DNA from: DATKPA01 sp051955985
GTDB taxonomy: Bacteria; Planctomycetota; Phycisphaerae; WQYP01
Direction of reading: 5' to 3'
Length of the DNA stretch: 64,000 nucleotides
Assembly: GCA_051955985.1 (NCBI GenBank)
Contig: JBQCGD010000145.1
Coordinates: forward strand, 52,076 to 116,075
Part shown: positions 25,606 to 34,601 of the stretch, one piece after another
How the letters are laid out: each line of letters opens with the position of its first letter
Numbering within the stretch: position 1 is the first letter of the stretch
The notes under the pieces: generated by a model
The model's database searches: none
Seen by the model: only the letters and a program-made list of their open reading frames with translations
Told to the model about the DNA's origin: nothing
Made by a program: the position numbers and the translations under genes

Positions 25606-27303
25606 ATGCAAAAATTCCTCCTCACCACCATCGCCGCAGCCCTCTCACTCACCACGTCCCTCGCACAAGCCCAGGACAACACCCCCCCCGCCAACCTCCC
25701 CGTCTCCATCCAAATCGACGCCACCAAAACCCGCGGTCCCCTCACCCCCACCTGGCGCTTCTTCGGCTACGACGAATGCAACTTCACCTACATGCACGAC
25801 GGCCAGCAACTCCTCTCTGAACTCGCCCAGCTCCAGCCCCACCCCGTCTACATCCGCTGCCACCACCTCCTCACCTCCGGTAACCCCGACGACCTCGCCC
25901 TCAAATGGGGCGCCACCAACATCTACACCGAGGACGCCCAAGGCAACCCCCACTACGACTTCACCACCGTCGACAAAATCTTCGACACCTACATCCACCT
26001 CGGCCTCAAACCCTACGCCCAACTCGGCTTCATGCCCAAAGACCTCTCCACCCACCCCGAAAAATACCCCACCCACTTCGACCCCAACCAGCGCATCTCC
26101 CACGATGAAGGCGTCGCCTACCCCCCCAAGGACTACAACAAGTGGCGCGACCTCGCCCACGCCTGGGTCCAGCACTGCATCGACCGCTACGGCAAGGACG
26201 AAGTCAACTCCTGGTACTGGGAAGTCTGGAACGAACCCAACATCTCCTACTGGCGCGGCACCCCCGAGGAATACTTCAAACTCTACGACTACGCCGTCGA
26301 TGGCATCCGCGCCGCCCTCCCCACCGCCAAGGTCGGCGGCCCCGAAACCGCCGCCGATTCCCGCTTCACCACCAAGTTCCTCAACCACATCGCCGAAGGC
26401 CCCAACTACGCCACCGGCAAAACCGAAGTCCCCATCGACTTCATCTCCTTCCACGCCAAGGGCGATCCCAGATTTACCGATCACCACGTCCGCATGGGAA
26501 TCGGCGCCCAACTCACCGCCATCGACCGCAACTTCGCCGCCATCGAAAAATTCCCCGAACTCAACAAGCTCCCCATCGTCATCGGCGAATCCGATCCCGA
26601 CGGCATGGCCGCAAAGCCCGCCTCCGAAAACCCCGCCCTCGGCTACCGCAACACGACCCTCTTCCCCTCCTACACCGCCGAATGCATCGCCCGCGAATAC
26701 GACCTCGCCGACAAGCACCACGTCAACCTCCAAGGCGCACTCACCTGGTCCTTCGAATTCGAACACAAACCCTACTTCCCCGGCTTCCGCGTCCTCTCCT
26801 CCAACGGCATCGATCACCCTATCATGAACGTCTTCCGCATGCTCTCCAAAATGTCCGGCGACCGCCTCTCCGTCCAGTCCTCCGCCGGTCTCTCCACCGA
26901 TCTCATCGCCGCCAAAGGCGTTCGCCAGGCTCCCGATATCTCCGCACTCGCAGCCCGCGATGGAAACACCCTCACCGTCATGACCTGGAACTACCACGAC
27001 GACGACGTCCCCGGGCCCTCCGCCGACATCACCCTCACGCTCGAAAATCTCCCCGCCAGTGCCACCACCGCCACCCTCACCCGCTACGCCATCGATCAAA
27101 CCCACAGCAACGCCTACACCCTCTGGCAAACGATGGGCTCCCCCGAAAATCCCACGCCCGAGCAATACCAGAAGCTCAAAGCCGCCGGCCAGCTCGCCCA
27201 GGATGGAGAACCGCAGACCGTCCAGCTCACCAATCACCAGGCCGTCCTCCACCTCACGCTCCCGCGCCAGGCGGTCTTCCTCTCCGTCCTCGACTGCAAA
27301 TAG
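25606..27303 (+). CDS. Secreted GH39 glycoside hydrolase (beta-xylosidase-like)
   Basis: The 565-residue protein has a signal peptide (MQKFLLTTIAAALSLTTSLA) and a family 39 TIM barrel. It shows WRFFGYDECNFTYMHDG near the N-terminus, acid/base Glu210 in YWEVWNEPNISYW and nucleophile Glu328 in PIVIGESDPDG. A C-terminal beta-sandwich (about 450-560) follows, as in GH39 beta-xylosidases. It would remove xylose residues from xylan-derived oligosaccharides outside the cytoplasm. GAAGGA precedes the ATG. It is 127 bp after the hydroxyacid dehydrogenase; the gap contains one of the CTCTGTG-type word repeats, so it may be transcribed separately. This is the second xylosidase-type enzyme in the window after GH52. 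Confidence 0.88.
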   Translation: MQKFLLTTIAAALSLTTSLAQAQDNTPPANLPVSIQIDATKTRGPLTPTWRFFGYDECNFTYMHDGQQLLSELAQLQPHPVYIRCHHLLTSGNPDDLALKWGATNIYTEDAQGNPHYDFTTVDKIFDTYIHLGLKPYAQLGFMPKDLSTHPEKYPTHFDPNQRISHDEGVAYPPKDYNKWRDLAHAWVQHCIDRYGKDEVNSWYWEVWNEPNISYWRGTPEEYFKLYDYAVDGIRAALPTAKVGGPETAADSRFTTKFLNHIAEGPNYATGKTEVPIDFISFHAKGDPRFTDHHVRMGIGAQLTAIDRNFAAIEKFPELNKLPIVIGESDPDGMAAKPASENPALGYRNTTLFPSYTAECIAREYDLADKHHVNLQGALTWSFEFEHKPYFPGFRVLSSNGIDHPIMNVFRMLSKMSGDRLSVQSSAGLSTDLIAAKGVRQAPDISALAARDGNTLTVMTWNYHDDDVPGPSADITLTLENLPASATTATLTRYAIDQTHSNAYTLWQTMGSPENPTPEQYQKLKAAGQLAQDGEPQTVQLTNHQAVLHLTLPRQAVFLSVLDCK

Positions 27304-27434
27304 CGAGCGCGAAATACTTCGCCCAGATCCGCCCTTCCGGTCTGCTAAGTCCGAAAATCTTTCCCCTGCCAGTGCTGCCTCATGTGACGCGCAAAATCTG
27401 CCGATGCTGAGACTGAACTCATTTCGGAGCGTTC

Positions 27435-28820
27435 ATGGTCTCAGTCCCGTCGCCAGTGAATGCGGGCGAGCTGCGCCTGTCGGAAGTGGTCTCCGCGCTT
27501 TCCTTCGCGCTCGACATCACCGAAGGCCAGCCCGAAGGACACGCCGTCCGAAGCTGCATGATCGGCATGCGCCTCGCCCAGGAAATCTACCTCACCCCCA
27601 AACAACGCTCCGCCCTCTTCTACGCCCTCCTCCTCAAAGACCTCGGCTGCTCCAGCAACGCCTCCCGCGTCTGCTACCTCTTCAGCGCCGATGACCGCCG
27701 CGCCAAACGCAATCTCAAAACCGCCAACTGGACCCGCCTGCCCGGGAAAATCACCTACATCCTGCGCAACGCCGCCCCCGGCGGCAGCTTCGCCTCCCGA
27801 ATCGCCAGCTTCATGCGCGTCGCCCGCGCCGGCGCCACCGCCGCGCGCGAACTCGTCGAACTCCGCTGCGACCGCGGCGCCTCCATCGCTCGCAAGCTCG
27901 CCATGCCCGAGGAAACCGCCATCGCCATCCGCAGCCTCGACGAGCACTGGGACGGCCAGGGCCATCCCTACGGCCTCGCCGGCGATGACATCCCCACCCT
28001 CTCCCGCATCATGGGCCTCGCCCAGACCGCCGAAGTCTTCTACCGCCGCGGCGGCGTCGATGCCGCCATCGCCGTCGCCAAATCCCGCAGCGGCACCTGG
28101 TTCGATCCCGACCTCGTCAAAGCCTTCCACTCTCTCCGCAACGACGCCGCCTTCTGGCAACGTCTCCACGCCGAAAATCCCCTCCGCGAAGCCATGACCT
28201 TCGAACCCCACGACCGCGTCCTCACCGCCACCGAAGACCTCCTCGACAACATCGCCGCCGGCTTCGGACAGGTCATCGACGCCAAAAGCCCCTGGACCTA
28301 CCGCCACAGCGAAGGCGTCGCCGAAATCGCCGCCGGCATCGCCGAAGTCATGGGCTTCCCCGCCGAAAACATCCGCCTCCTCCGCCGCGCCGCCCTCCTC
28401 CACGACATCGGCAAGCTCGGCATCTCCAACCTCATCCTCGACAAGCCCGGCAAACTCAACGACGAAGAACTCTCCACCATGCGCAAACACCCCTTCTGGA
28501 CCCGCCAGATCCTCGAACGCGTCAGCGGATTCCGCGACCTTGCCCGCACCGCCGCCGCCCATCACGAACGCCTCGACGGCAAAGGCTACGACTGCGGCCT
28601 CGACGCCTCCCAACTCCCCACCGACACCCGCATCCTCGCCGTCGCCGACATGTTCGAAGCACTCGCCGCCAAACGCCCCTACCGCCAGGACCTCACCGAA
28701 GAACAGGTCATGGACATCCTCACCCGCAACGTCGGCGCAGCCCTCGACCCCGCCTGCTTCGAAGCGCTCAAACTCTTCCTCGAAAAATCCAGCTACGAGC
28801 CCGTCGAACTCGCCGCCTAG
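27435..28820 (+). CDS. HD-GYP domain protein with a second, degenerate HD half
   Basis: The 461-residue soluble protein has a C-terminal HD-GYP phosphodiesterase domain: RHSEGVAEIA, the HD pair in LLHDIGKLGI, DKPGKLNDEE, HPFWTRQIL, HHERLDGKGYDCGL and LAVADMFEALAAKRPYR. The Pro of the canonical GYP is Asp here. The first half (about 10-190) follows the same layout (EGHAVRSCMIGMRLAQE, LLLKDLGCS, DEHWDGQGHPYGL) but has KD in place of HD, so it probably lost its metal site while keeping the fold. HD-GYP enzymes hydrolyse cyclic di-GMP; activity of the second half is plausible but unproven. No receiver domain is fused. It is convergent with the helicase gene (27 bp apart). Confidence 0.87.
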   Translation: MVSVPSPVNAGELRLSEVVSALSFALDITEGQPEGHAVRSCMIGMRLAQEIYLTPKQRSALFYALLLKDLGCSSNASRVCYLFSADDRRAKRNLKTANWTRLPGKITYILRNAAPGGSFASRIASFMRVARAGATAARELVELRCDRGASIARKLAMPEETAIAIRSLDEHWDGQGHPYGLAGDDIPTLSRIMGLAQTAEVFYRRGGVDAAIAVAKSRSGTWFDPDLVKAFHSLRNDAAFWQRLHAENPLREAMTFEPHDRVLTATEDLLDNIAAGFGQVIDAKSPWTYRHSEGVAEIAAGIAEVMGFPAENIRLLRRAALLHDIGKLGISNLILDKPGKLNDEELSTMRKHPFWTRQILERVSGFRDLARTAAAHHERLDGKGYDCGLDASQLPTDTRILAVADMFEALAAKRPYRQDLTEEQVMDILTRNVGAALDPACFEALKLFLEKSSYEPVELAA

Positions 28821-28847
28821 CCCGCAGGCGCATCGTCCGCGAATGGC

Positions 28848-30350
28848 TCAGCGCCCGGGGCGCCCGCCGCCTTGCTGCCCGCCATGGCCGCCGCCGCGAT
28901 TCCCCTTCCAATTAGAATTCCCGTACCGGTTCCCCGCCGAATTCGGACCCACCGGCCCCCGATGCGGCGGCTTCTTGCCGAAATGCTTCTTCCCGCCCGG
29001 CCGCGGCGCATTCCCCGCATGACCCCCTTGCGGCGTTCCCCCCTGCGGCGCGCCTCCCTGCGAACGCTGCTGGCCAAAGCCCCGCCCATGCCCGTGCCCC
29101 TGCCCTCCCTGCATCTTCTGCTCCCGCCGCGCCCGCTCCACCGCCTTCTGCGCTCGAATCGCCGCAATCCGCTCCGCAATCGGTATCTCCAGCTTCTCCG
29201 CCGCCTTCGCGTTGTAATCAAACCCCGGCAGCGTCACCCGCGGCAACCGCTTGTGAATTGCCCGCTCGATCATCCGCAAATCCCCCTCCTCCTCCGGCGA
29301 CACAAACGTAAACGCATCCCCCGTCATCGACGCCCGCCCCGTCCGACCCACCCGGTGAATGTAGTCCTCCGCCAAATGCGGACAATCAAAATTGATCACA
29401 TGGCTCACCGCCTGCACATCAATCCCCCGCGCTGCAATATCCGTCGCCACCAGCACCCGGAAGCCTCCCGACTTGAACCCCGCCAGCGCCGCATTCCGCT
29501 GCCCCTGCGTCCGGTTCCCGTGAATCGCCGCGCACGGAATGTTGTTCCGCCGCAGAAAATCCGCCACCCGGTTCGCCCGGTGCTTCGTCCGCGTAAAACA
29601 AATCACCGACTCCAGCCCCTCGTTCTTCAACAGCTCCAGCAGCAGCCCCGATTTCAAATGCATCGGCACCGGGTACACCGCCTGCGTGATCCCCACCGCC
29701 GGCGCCGCCTGCCGCTCAATCTGGATCGTCACCGGATTCTTCAACAGCTCCATCGTCAGTTGCCGGATCTCGTTCGGCATCGTCGCCGAGAAAAACAGCG
29801 TCTGCCGCTTCTCCGGCAAAAACTTCAAAATCCGCCGGATGTCCGGCAGAAATCCCATGTCCAGCATCCGGTCCGCTTCGTCCAGGATCAAAATTTCCAG
29901 GTGCTTCAAATTGGCATACGGCGACCGCAGGTGATCCAGCAGCCGCCCCGGCGTCGCCACCAGGATGTCCACGCCCGTCCGGAACGCATGCTCCTGCGGC
30001 CCCATCCCCACCCCGCCCAAAATAGGCGCCCCCGTGATCGGCGTGTGCGTCGCCATCTCTTCCAGGTTCGTATGAATCTGCGCCGCCAGCTCCCGCGTCG
30101 GCGTCAACACCAGCGCCCGCACTGCCCGCCCCCACCCATGCTTCGCCGGATGCGTCATCAACCGATGAATCGTCGGCAGCAAAAACGCCGCCGTCTTGCC
30201 CGACCCCGTCTGCGCACACGCCAGAACGTCACGCCCCTCCATCGCCGGCGGAATCGAATCCGCCTGGATCGGCGTCGGCCGCGTAAACGCCAAGTCCTTG
30301 ATCCCCTTCACAATATCCGCATGCAACCCAAATCCAGAAAACGGCATCAT
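28848..30350 (-). CDS. DEAD-box ATP-dependent RNA helicase, RhlE-like
   Basis: The 500-residue protein starts with the Q motif (FSGFGLHADIV, TRPTPIQ) and shows motif I AQTGSGKT, Ia PTRELAAQ, II DEAD, III SAT, IV VICFTRT, V ATDIAARGID and VI HRVGRTGR. The tail from about residue 400 is low-complexity and basic, rich in Gly, Gln, His and Pro, typical of RNA-binding tails in RhlE-type helicases. It would unwind structured RNA in ribosome assembly or mRNA decay. I chose the ATG at 30350 (GGAG upstream) over a codon ten residues earlier, because the Q motif then starts within a few residues. It is probably monocistronic. Confidence 0.92.
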   Translation of the reverse strand: MMPFSGFGLHADIVKGIKDLAFTRPTPIQADSIPPAMEGRDVLACAQTGSGKTAAFLLPTIHRLMTHPAKHGWGRAVRALVLTPTRELAAQIHTNLEEMATHTPITGAPILGGVGMGPQEHAFRTGVDILVATPGRLLDHLRSPYANLKHLEILILDEADRMLDMGFLPDIRRILKFLPEKRQTLFFSATMPNEIRQLTMELLKNPVTIQIERQAAPAVGITQAVYPVPMHLKSGLLLELLKNEGLESVICFTRTKHRANRVADFLRRNNIPCAAIHGNRTQGQRNAALAGFKSGGFRVLVATDIAARGIDVQAVSHVINFDCPHLAEDYIHRVGRTGRASMTGDAFTFVSPEEEGDLRMIERAIHKRLPRVTLPGFDYNAKAAEKLEIPIAERIAAIRAQKAVERARREQKMQGGQGHGHGRGFGQQRSQGGAPQGGTPQGGHAGNAPRPGGKKHFGKKPPHRGPVGPNSAGNRYGNSNWKGNRGGGHGGQQGGGRPGR

Positions 30351-30549
30351 CGCTCCAATCACAATCGCCCCCACCACCAAATCGTCCAGCCCCGGCCTTG
30401 GGCCCGGGTAACGCTCGAATGCAAACTCTCACAAGAAAATCAGCACCAGGAGGGATTTACGCCCACCATGATACGGCCCAGCCGCCCCCGGAGCAATCCG
30501 CGCCCCCTCCCCGCTCAGCTCCGGCGCACGCCTTGCATGTCCCACCCCC

Positions 30550-31794
30550 ATGAACATCGGCTTCATGAACAACCTCTTCTGGGCCACAGTCCTCCTCATC
30601 TTCCTCATCACCATCTTCACCGCACTCCTCCGCCGCCTCGCCAAGGACAAAGCCCTCAAGCTCCTCCACCAATACCACGCCGCGCTCTTCCACGAACAAC
30701 GCGCCGCCGCCTGGGGCGATCTCTGGGTCTTCTCCCAGGGTCTCGAACTCCTCTTTGACGAACCCTTCACCACGCCCCGCGGCCTCGTCAAAACCTCCTC
30801 CCTCCTCTACGACGATGAGTTCACCGGCCTCATCGCCCTCACCCGCTCCGTCTACGGCCTCACCGACGCCGAACGCCAACACCGCCACCTCCAGATCCGC
30901 CGCACTTTCAATCCCAACCTCTACCACCGCTCCCGCCGCTGGCTCCGCAACACCATCAACACCATGCGCGATGCCCTCAGCAAAACCGCCTCCCTCGTCA
31001 TCGGCCGCATCGCCACCCCCGCCGCCGGTCAGGCCGGCGCTGTCCTCTCTTCCCAGGCCGGCGACATCAACGCCCTCACCGGCTCCGTCATCAACCTCGC
31101 CGCCAACGCCTACGAACCCATCCTCGAACGCTACATCGGAAAACCCGTCGTCGTCGAAATCGCCGTCCCCCAACTCCCCGGCATGATTCCCCCGCCGCCC
31201 GGCATGGCCAACACCGTCGAATTCCCCGGCTACCTCGTCGATTACACCGCCCGCTTCCTCGCCGTCTTCAATGTCCACCACACCCCCGTCGAATCCATCG
31301 AAATCGCCCTCGAACCCGGAAAACCCCCCGTCCCCGACCTCCCCGACCTCAAGTTCACCCTCTCCCCCGAAACCACCCTCGTCGCCTGCGTCGGTCGCGA
31401 TGCCTTCCTCCTCCGCACCCTCTGCTGCACGCAAAACATTGCCGACCTCGGCGTCGCCATGATCCCCGGCACCCAGATCACCTTCTTCCCCATCACCCAG
31501 AAGACCGTCATCAAGGTCGAACGCACCCGACAGATCGACCTCGTCGTCCCGCGCTCCCGCGCCCGCATCCACTTCGCTTCCGTTGCCGATCCCCACCGTC
31601 ACCAGCGCCGCCGCAACCACTGGTCCGGCATCGCCCCCCACCTCCCGCGCATCCTCCACCGCGAAGAACGCCCCACGCTCTCCCGCAACATGGTCCTCAC
31701 CACCCAGGCTTCCCCCGCCCAACGCGCAACCGACGCCTCCCCGCCTCGCGACCACCACGACGCCGCTCCCCGCAACATCTCCCCCACTCCCTGA
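30550..31794 (+). CDS. Membrane-anchored protein of unknown function
   Basis: I do not recognise this 414-residue protein. A single hydrophobic segment (about residues 8-27, NNLFWATVLLIFLITIFTAL) is followed by a basic, helix-rich region (about 28-160) and then a proline- and beta-rich domain (about 190-345). The last 60 residues are rich in Arg, His, Pro and Ala and look disordered. One Cys-Cys pair occurs (LRTLCCTQN). Start choice is uncertain because no Shine-Dalgarno is visible; an ATG at 30565 is an alternative. Its stop codon directly abuts the stop codon of the convergent aldo/keto reductase (TGATCA). Codon use matches neighbouring native genes, so it is likely real. Confidence 0.7.
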   Translation: MNIGFMNNLFWATVLLIFLITIFTALLRRLAKDKALKLLHQYHAALFHEQRAAAWGDLWVFSQGLELLFDEPFTTPRGLVKTSSLLYDDEFTGLIALTRSVYGLTDAERQHRHLQIRRTFNPNLYHRSRRWLRNTINTMRDALSKTASLVIGRIATPAAGQAGAVLSSQAGDINALTGSVINLAANAYEPILERYIGKPVVVEIAVPQLPGMIPPPPGMANTVEFPGYLVDYTARFLAVFNVHHTPVESIEIALEPGKPPVPDLPDLKFTLSPETTLVACVGRDAFLLRTLCCTQNIADLGVAMIPGTQITFFPITQKTVIKVERTRQIDLVVPRSRARIHFASVADPHRHQRRRNHWSGIAPHLPRILHREERPTLSRNMVLTTQASPAQRATDASPPRDHHDAAPRNISPTP

Positions 31795-32829
31795 TCAACT
31801 CTTCCCGTCCGTCCCCCCCACTTCCTTTGCCACCGGATCAAACACCCGCCGGATCGTCGCCCGCTCCTCGTCCGAAAGCCGGAACCCGAGCGCCCTCGCG
31901 TTGTGCGTCGCCTGTTCCGCATTCCGCGCCCCCACCAGCGCCGCCGTAATCCCCGGCTCCTGGATCGTCCAGTTGATCACCGTCTGCGCAAAACTCGCCC
32001 CGTGCTTCTCCGCGATCGGCCGAATCTCCTCCAGCGCCGCCAGGATCCGCTTCCGGTTCTCCACCGTGAAATACCGGTGCGTCGCCCGATGATCCCCCTC
32101 CGGAAATTTCCGCTCCGGCGGCACCGCACCTGCCAGTAAGCCCCGCTCCAGCGGTGAATAAATGATCACCCCGACCCCGTGCTCCCGGCACCACGGCAAA
32201 CTCGCGCCCGGCTTCTCAATCTTTCGCGTGATCAGCGAATATGGCGGCTGGTTGCTCGCCACCGGACCCGCCTTCACCGCTCGCTCCAGCCACTCCACGT
32301 CGTAGTTGCTCACCCCGATCGCCCGCACCTTCCCCTCCTTCCGCAGCTTCTCCAACGCCCCCACCGTCTCCTCCACCGGCGTCGAGACGTCCGGCCAGTG
32401 CACCTGGTACAGATCGATCACATCCACCTTCAGCCGCTTCAACGACTGCTCGCACTCGTACGCAATCGAATCCGCCTTCCCGTTCTTCATCACCACCACG
32501 TCCTTCCCGGTCGGCATCCGCGTATTCCACGGCTCCGTCCCCTCCGGCGTGTTCCACCGCATCCCGCACTTCGTCGCGATCACCACCTTCTCCCGCTTCC
32601 CCGCAATCGCCTTCCCCACGATCTCCTCCGATTGCCCCATCCCATAGATCGCCGCCGTGTCGATCGTGTTCACCCCCGCATCGATCGACGCATGAATCGC
32701 CTCGATCGCCTCCTTCTCGTCCGTCCCTCCCCACATCCATCCCCCGATCGCCCACGCCCCGAAAATGATCGGCGACACCTTCAACTCCGATTTCCCCAAC
32801 TGCCGCGCCGCATTTAGATGTGCCGTCAT
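31795..32829 (-). CDS. Aldo/keto reductase
   Basis: The 344-residue protein has the AKR barrel with the catalytic tetrad visible: Asp and Tyr in NTIDTAAIYGMGQSE, Lys in VIATKCGM and His in LYQVHWPD. The cofactor region reads GVIIYSPLERGLLAG. It resembles the AKR11/Tas-like group that reduces sugars and aldehydes with NADPH; the substrate is unknown. The ATG at 32829 is chosen because GAGGAG lies nine bases upstream; an ATG two codons earlier would be only four bases from it. A promoter (TTGACC, 17-base spacer, TAGGGT) and a TGTATAGACGTACA palindrome lie upstream, so expression is probably regulated. Confidence 0.88.
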   Translation of the reverse strand: MTAHLNAARQLGKSELKVSPIIFGAWAIGGWMWGGTDEKEAIEAIHASIDAGVNTIDTAAIYGMGQSEEIVGKAIAGKREKVVIATKCGMRWNTPEGTEPWNTRMPTGKDVVVMKNGKADSIAYECEQSLKRLKVDVIDLYQVHWPDVSTPVEETVGALEKLRKEGKVRAIGVSNYDVEWLERAVKAGPVASNQPPYSLITRKIEKPGASLPWCREHGVGVIIYSPLERGLLAGAVPPERKFPEGDHRATHRYFTVENRKRILAALEEIRPIAEKHGASFAQTVINWTIQEPGITAALVGARNAEQATHNARALGFRLSDEERATIRRVFDPVAKEVGGTDGKS

Positions 32830-32851
32830 GATCATTTTCTCCTCAGAAACC

Positions 32852-32865
32852 TGTATAGACGTACA
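32852..32865. promoter_or_regulatory. Candidate operator upstream of the aldo/keto reductase
   Basis: TGTATAGACGTACA has TGTA/TACA arms and lies between the predicted -10 and the start codon of the gene at 31795-32829. The pattern resembles operators of GntR- or AraR-type regulators. No matching regulator gene is adjacent, so this is tentative. Confidence 0.4.
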
Positions 32866-32870
32866 TCGAT

Positions 32871-32899
32871 ACCCTAAGTGCATCCTCGCGTCCGGTCAA
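32871..32899 (-). promoter_or_regulatory. Promoter of the aldo/keto reductase gene
   Basis: Minus strand: TTGACC (32899-32894), a 17-base spacer and TAGGGT (32876-32871). The -10 is weak, so a helper or low basal activity is likely. Confidence 0.5.
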
Positions 32900-33056
32900 C
32901 CCTTGCCAAAACATACCTGCCCGCAAATCTCACAGCCACCCCGCAATTTTTTCTGGACATTTCACCCCCCCACCGCAAAGATAACCCCTGCTGGGCTCCT
33001 CGCGACAACCGTCGCGCTCAGCATCACTCCTACCGGCCGCCCGCGGCGGCTTTCTC

Positions 33057-34601
33057 ATGCTCACCATCCCAACTCCCCCCATCGGCTCGCTGCCCGCGCT
33101 CACGCCCGCGCAGCGGGAAACCCTCTCCTGCATCACCAACGGCCTCACCCGCGGCCCGTGCGTCTCCGTCTGGGGAAACCCCGGCTCCGGCGTCACCACC
33201 ATCCTCCAGCACGCCCACGCCTCCCTCGGCGGCGCCTTTCTCCACGCCCAACACCTCTTCCCCTGCTGCACCACCAATCCACCCCCTCACCACGCCATAG
33301 CCAACCTCCTCCTCGATTCCCTCCAATCCACCGACCTCCTCATCATCGATGACTTCGACCTCGCGCTCCAAACCGCAAAAACCGTCACCCGCCACGAATA
33401 CGGCCGCGACCCCGTCATTGCACTCCTCGAAGAACGCCTCTTCGCCTTTCTCCGCAGCGCCCGCAAACGCCTCCTCCTCGGACGCGTCGGCGACTCCGCC
33501 TTCTCCCCCCACACCTTCTTCTGGAAAATACCCCCCTTCAAAGCCCCCGACTACGCCGCCCTCTGCGCCAACCTCCTCGGCCCGGAACTCGCCGCTTCCC
33601 TCGACTTCCACCACATCCACCGCTTCGCCCCAAAACTCACCGCCCACCAGCTCCACAAGGCCTGCCTCTGGCTCGCCCACGAACCCTCCCTCACCACTGA
33701 TCGCTTCATCGATTACCTGAAGTCCCAGCAGCTCACCAGCAACGTCGACGCCGACAACCTCCCCCCCATCGACTTCTCCGACCTCAAAGGCATGGACGAC
33801 CTCCTCCTCTCCCTCGAAACAAACCTCATCTGCCCCCTCGAAAATGCCTCTCTCGCCGGTGAGCTCCACGCCAGGCCCAAGCGCGGCATCCTCCTCGCCG
33901 GACCCCCAGGCACCGGAAAAACCTCCATCGGCCGCGCCCTCGCTCACCGCCTCAAATCCAAATTCTTCCTCATCGACGGCACCTTCCTCTCCGGCACCGC
34001 CGGCTTCTACCGCGCCGTCGACAACATCTTCGAAGCCGCCGCACAGAACGCCCCCGCCCTCATCTTCATCGACGACACCGACGTCATCTTCGAAGACGGT
34101 TCCGAAACCCGCTTCTACCGCTACCTCCTCACCAAGCTCGATGGCCTCGAATCCGCCGACGCCGGCCTCGTCTGCATCGCCATGACCGCCATGAACGTCG
34201 CCTCCCTTCCCCCCGCCCTCATCCGCAGCGGCCGCATCGAACTCTGGCTCCAGACCCGCCTCCCCGACGAACCCGGCCGCACCGCCATCCTCCAGTCCCT
34301 CGCCAAAAACGCCCCGTCCCCCTTCACCGATATCCACTTCAACCGCCTCGCCGCCGCCACCGACGGCTTCAGCGGCGCCGACCTCAAACGCCTCATCGAA
34401 GACGCCAAGCTCCTCTACGCCTTCGACAAGTCCCGCAGCAACCACCTCCGCGAACCCACCAATTACCTCCTCGACGCCATCGACGTCGTCCGCGAAAACA
34501 AACGCCTCCACGCCCAGGCCGAAGCCGCCGCACGCCGACGCCGCCCCCATCGCCCCCCCTACTTCGACGTCAATGACGATGCCGACGGCGACGCCCCCTG
34601 A
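33057..34601 (+). CDS. Tandem AAA+ ATPase with atypical first P-loop
   Basis: The 514-residue protein contains two ATPase modules. Module 1 (about 15-215) has GNPGSGVTT at 40-48, a Walker A where the usual Lys is Val, and LLIIDDFD as Walker B. Module 2 (about 240-490) is AAA-like: GPPGTGKTS at 282-290, LIFIDDTD at 335-342, and the sensor/arginine region SLPPALIRSGRIELWL. Both Walker B motifs have Asp-Asp instead of the usual Asp-Glu. The layout recalls CDC48/VCP-like proteins, but the substrate is unknown and no protease or chaperone partner is adjacent. The C-terminus is Arg-rich then acidic. No clear Shine-Dalgarno precedes the ATG. The 3' end overlaps the convergent PEP-CTERM gene by 32 bp. 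Confidence 0.8.
   Translation: MLTIPTPPIGSLPALTPAQRETLSCITNGLTRGPCVSVWGNPGSGVTTILQHAHASLGGAFLHAQHLFPCCTTNPPPHHAIANLLLDSLQSTDLLIIDDFDLALQTAKTVTRHEYGRDPVIALLEERLFAFLRSARKRLLLGRVGDSAFSPHTFFWKIPPFKAPDYAALCANLLGPELAASLDFHHIHRFAPKLTAHQLHKACLWLAHEPSLTTDRFIDYLKSQQLTSNVDADNLPPIDFSDLKGMDDLLLSLETNLICPLENASLAGELHARPKRGILLAGPPGTGKTSIGRALAHRLKSKFFLIDGTFLSGTAGFYRAVDNIFEAAAQNAPALIFIDDTDVIFEDGSETRFYRYLLTKLDGLESADAGLVCIAMTAMNVASLPPALIRSGRIELWLQTRLPDEPGRTAILQSLAKNAPSPFTDIHFNRLAAATDGFSGADLKRLIEDAKLLYAFDKSRSNHLREPTNYLLDAIDVVRENKRLHAQAEAAARRRRPHRPPYFDVNDDADGDAP

Noticed and set aside
30468..30758. An ATG following AGGAGG with a spacing of about 13 bases.
   Set aside because: The spacing is too long, the product is Arg/Pro/His-rich and the frame runs through the start of the gene at 30550.
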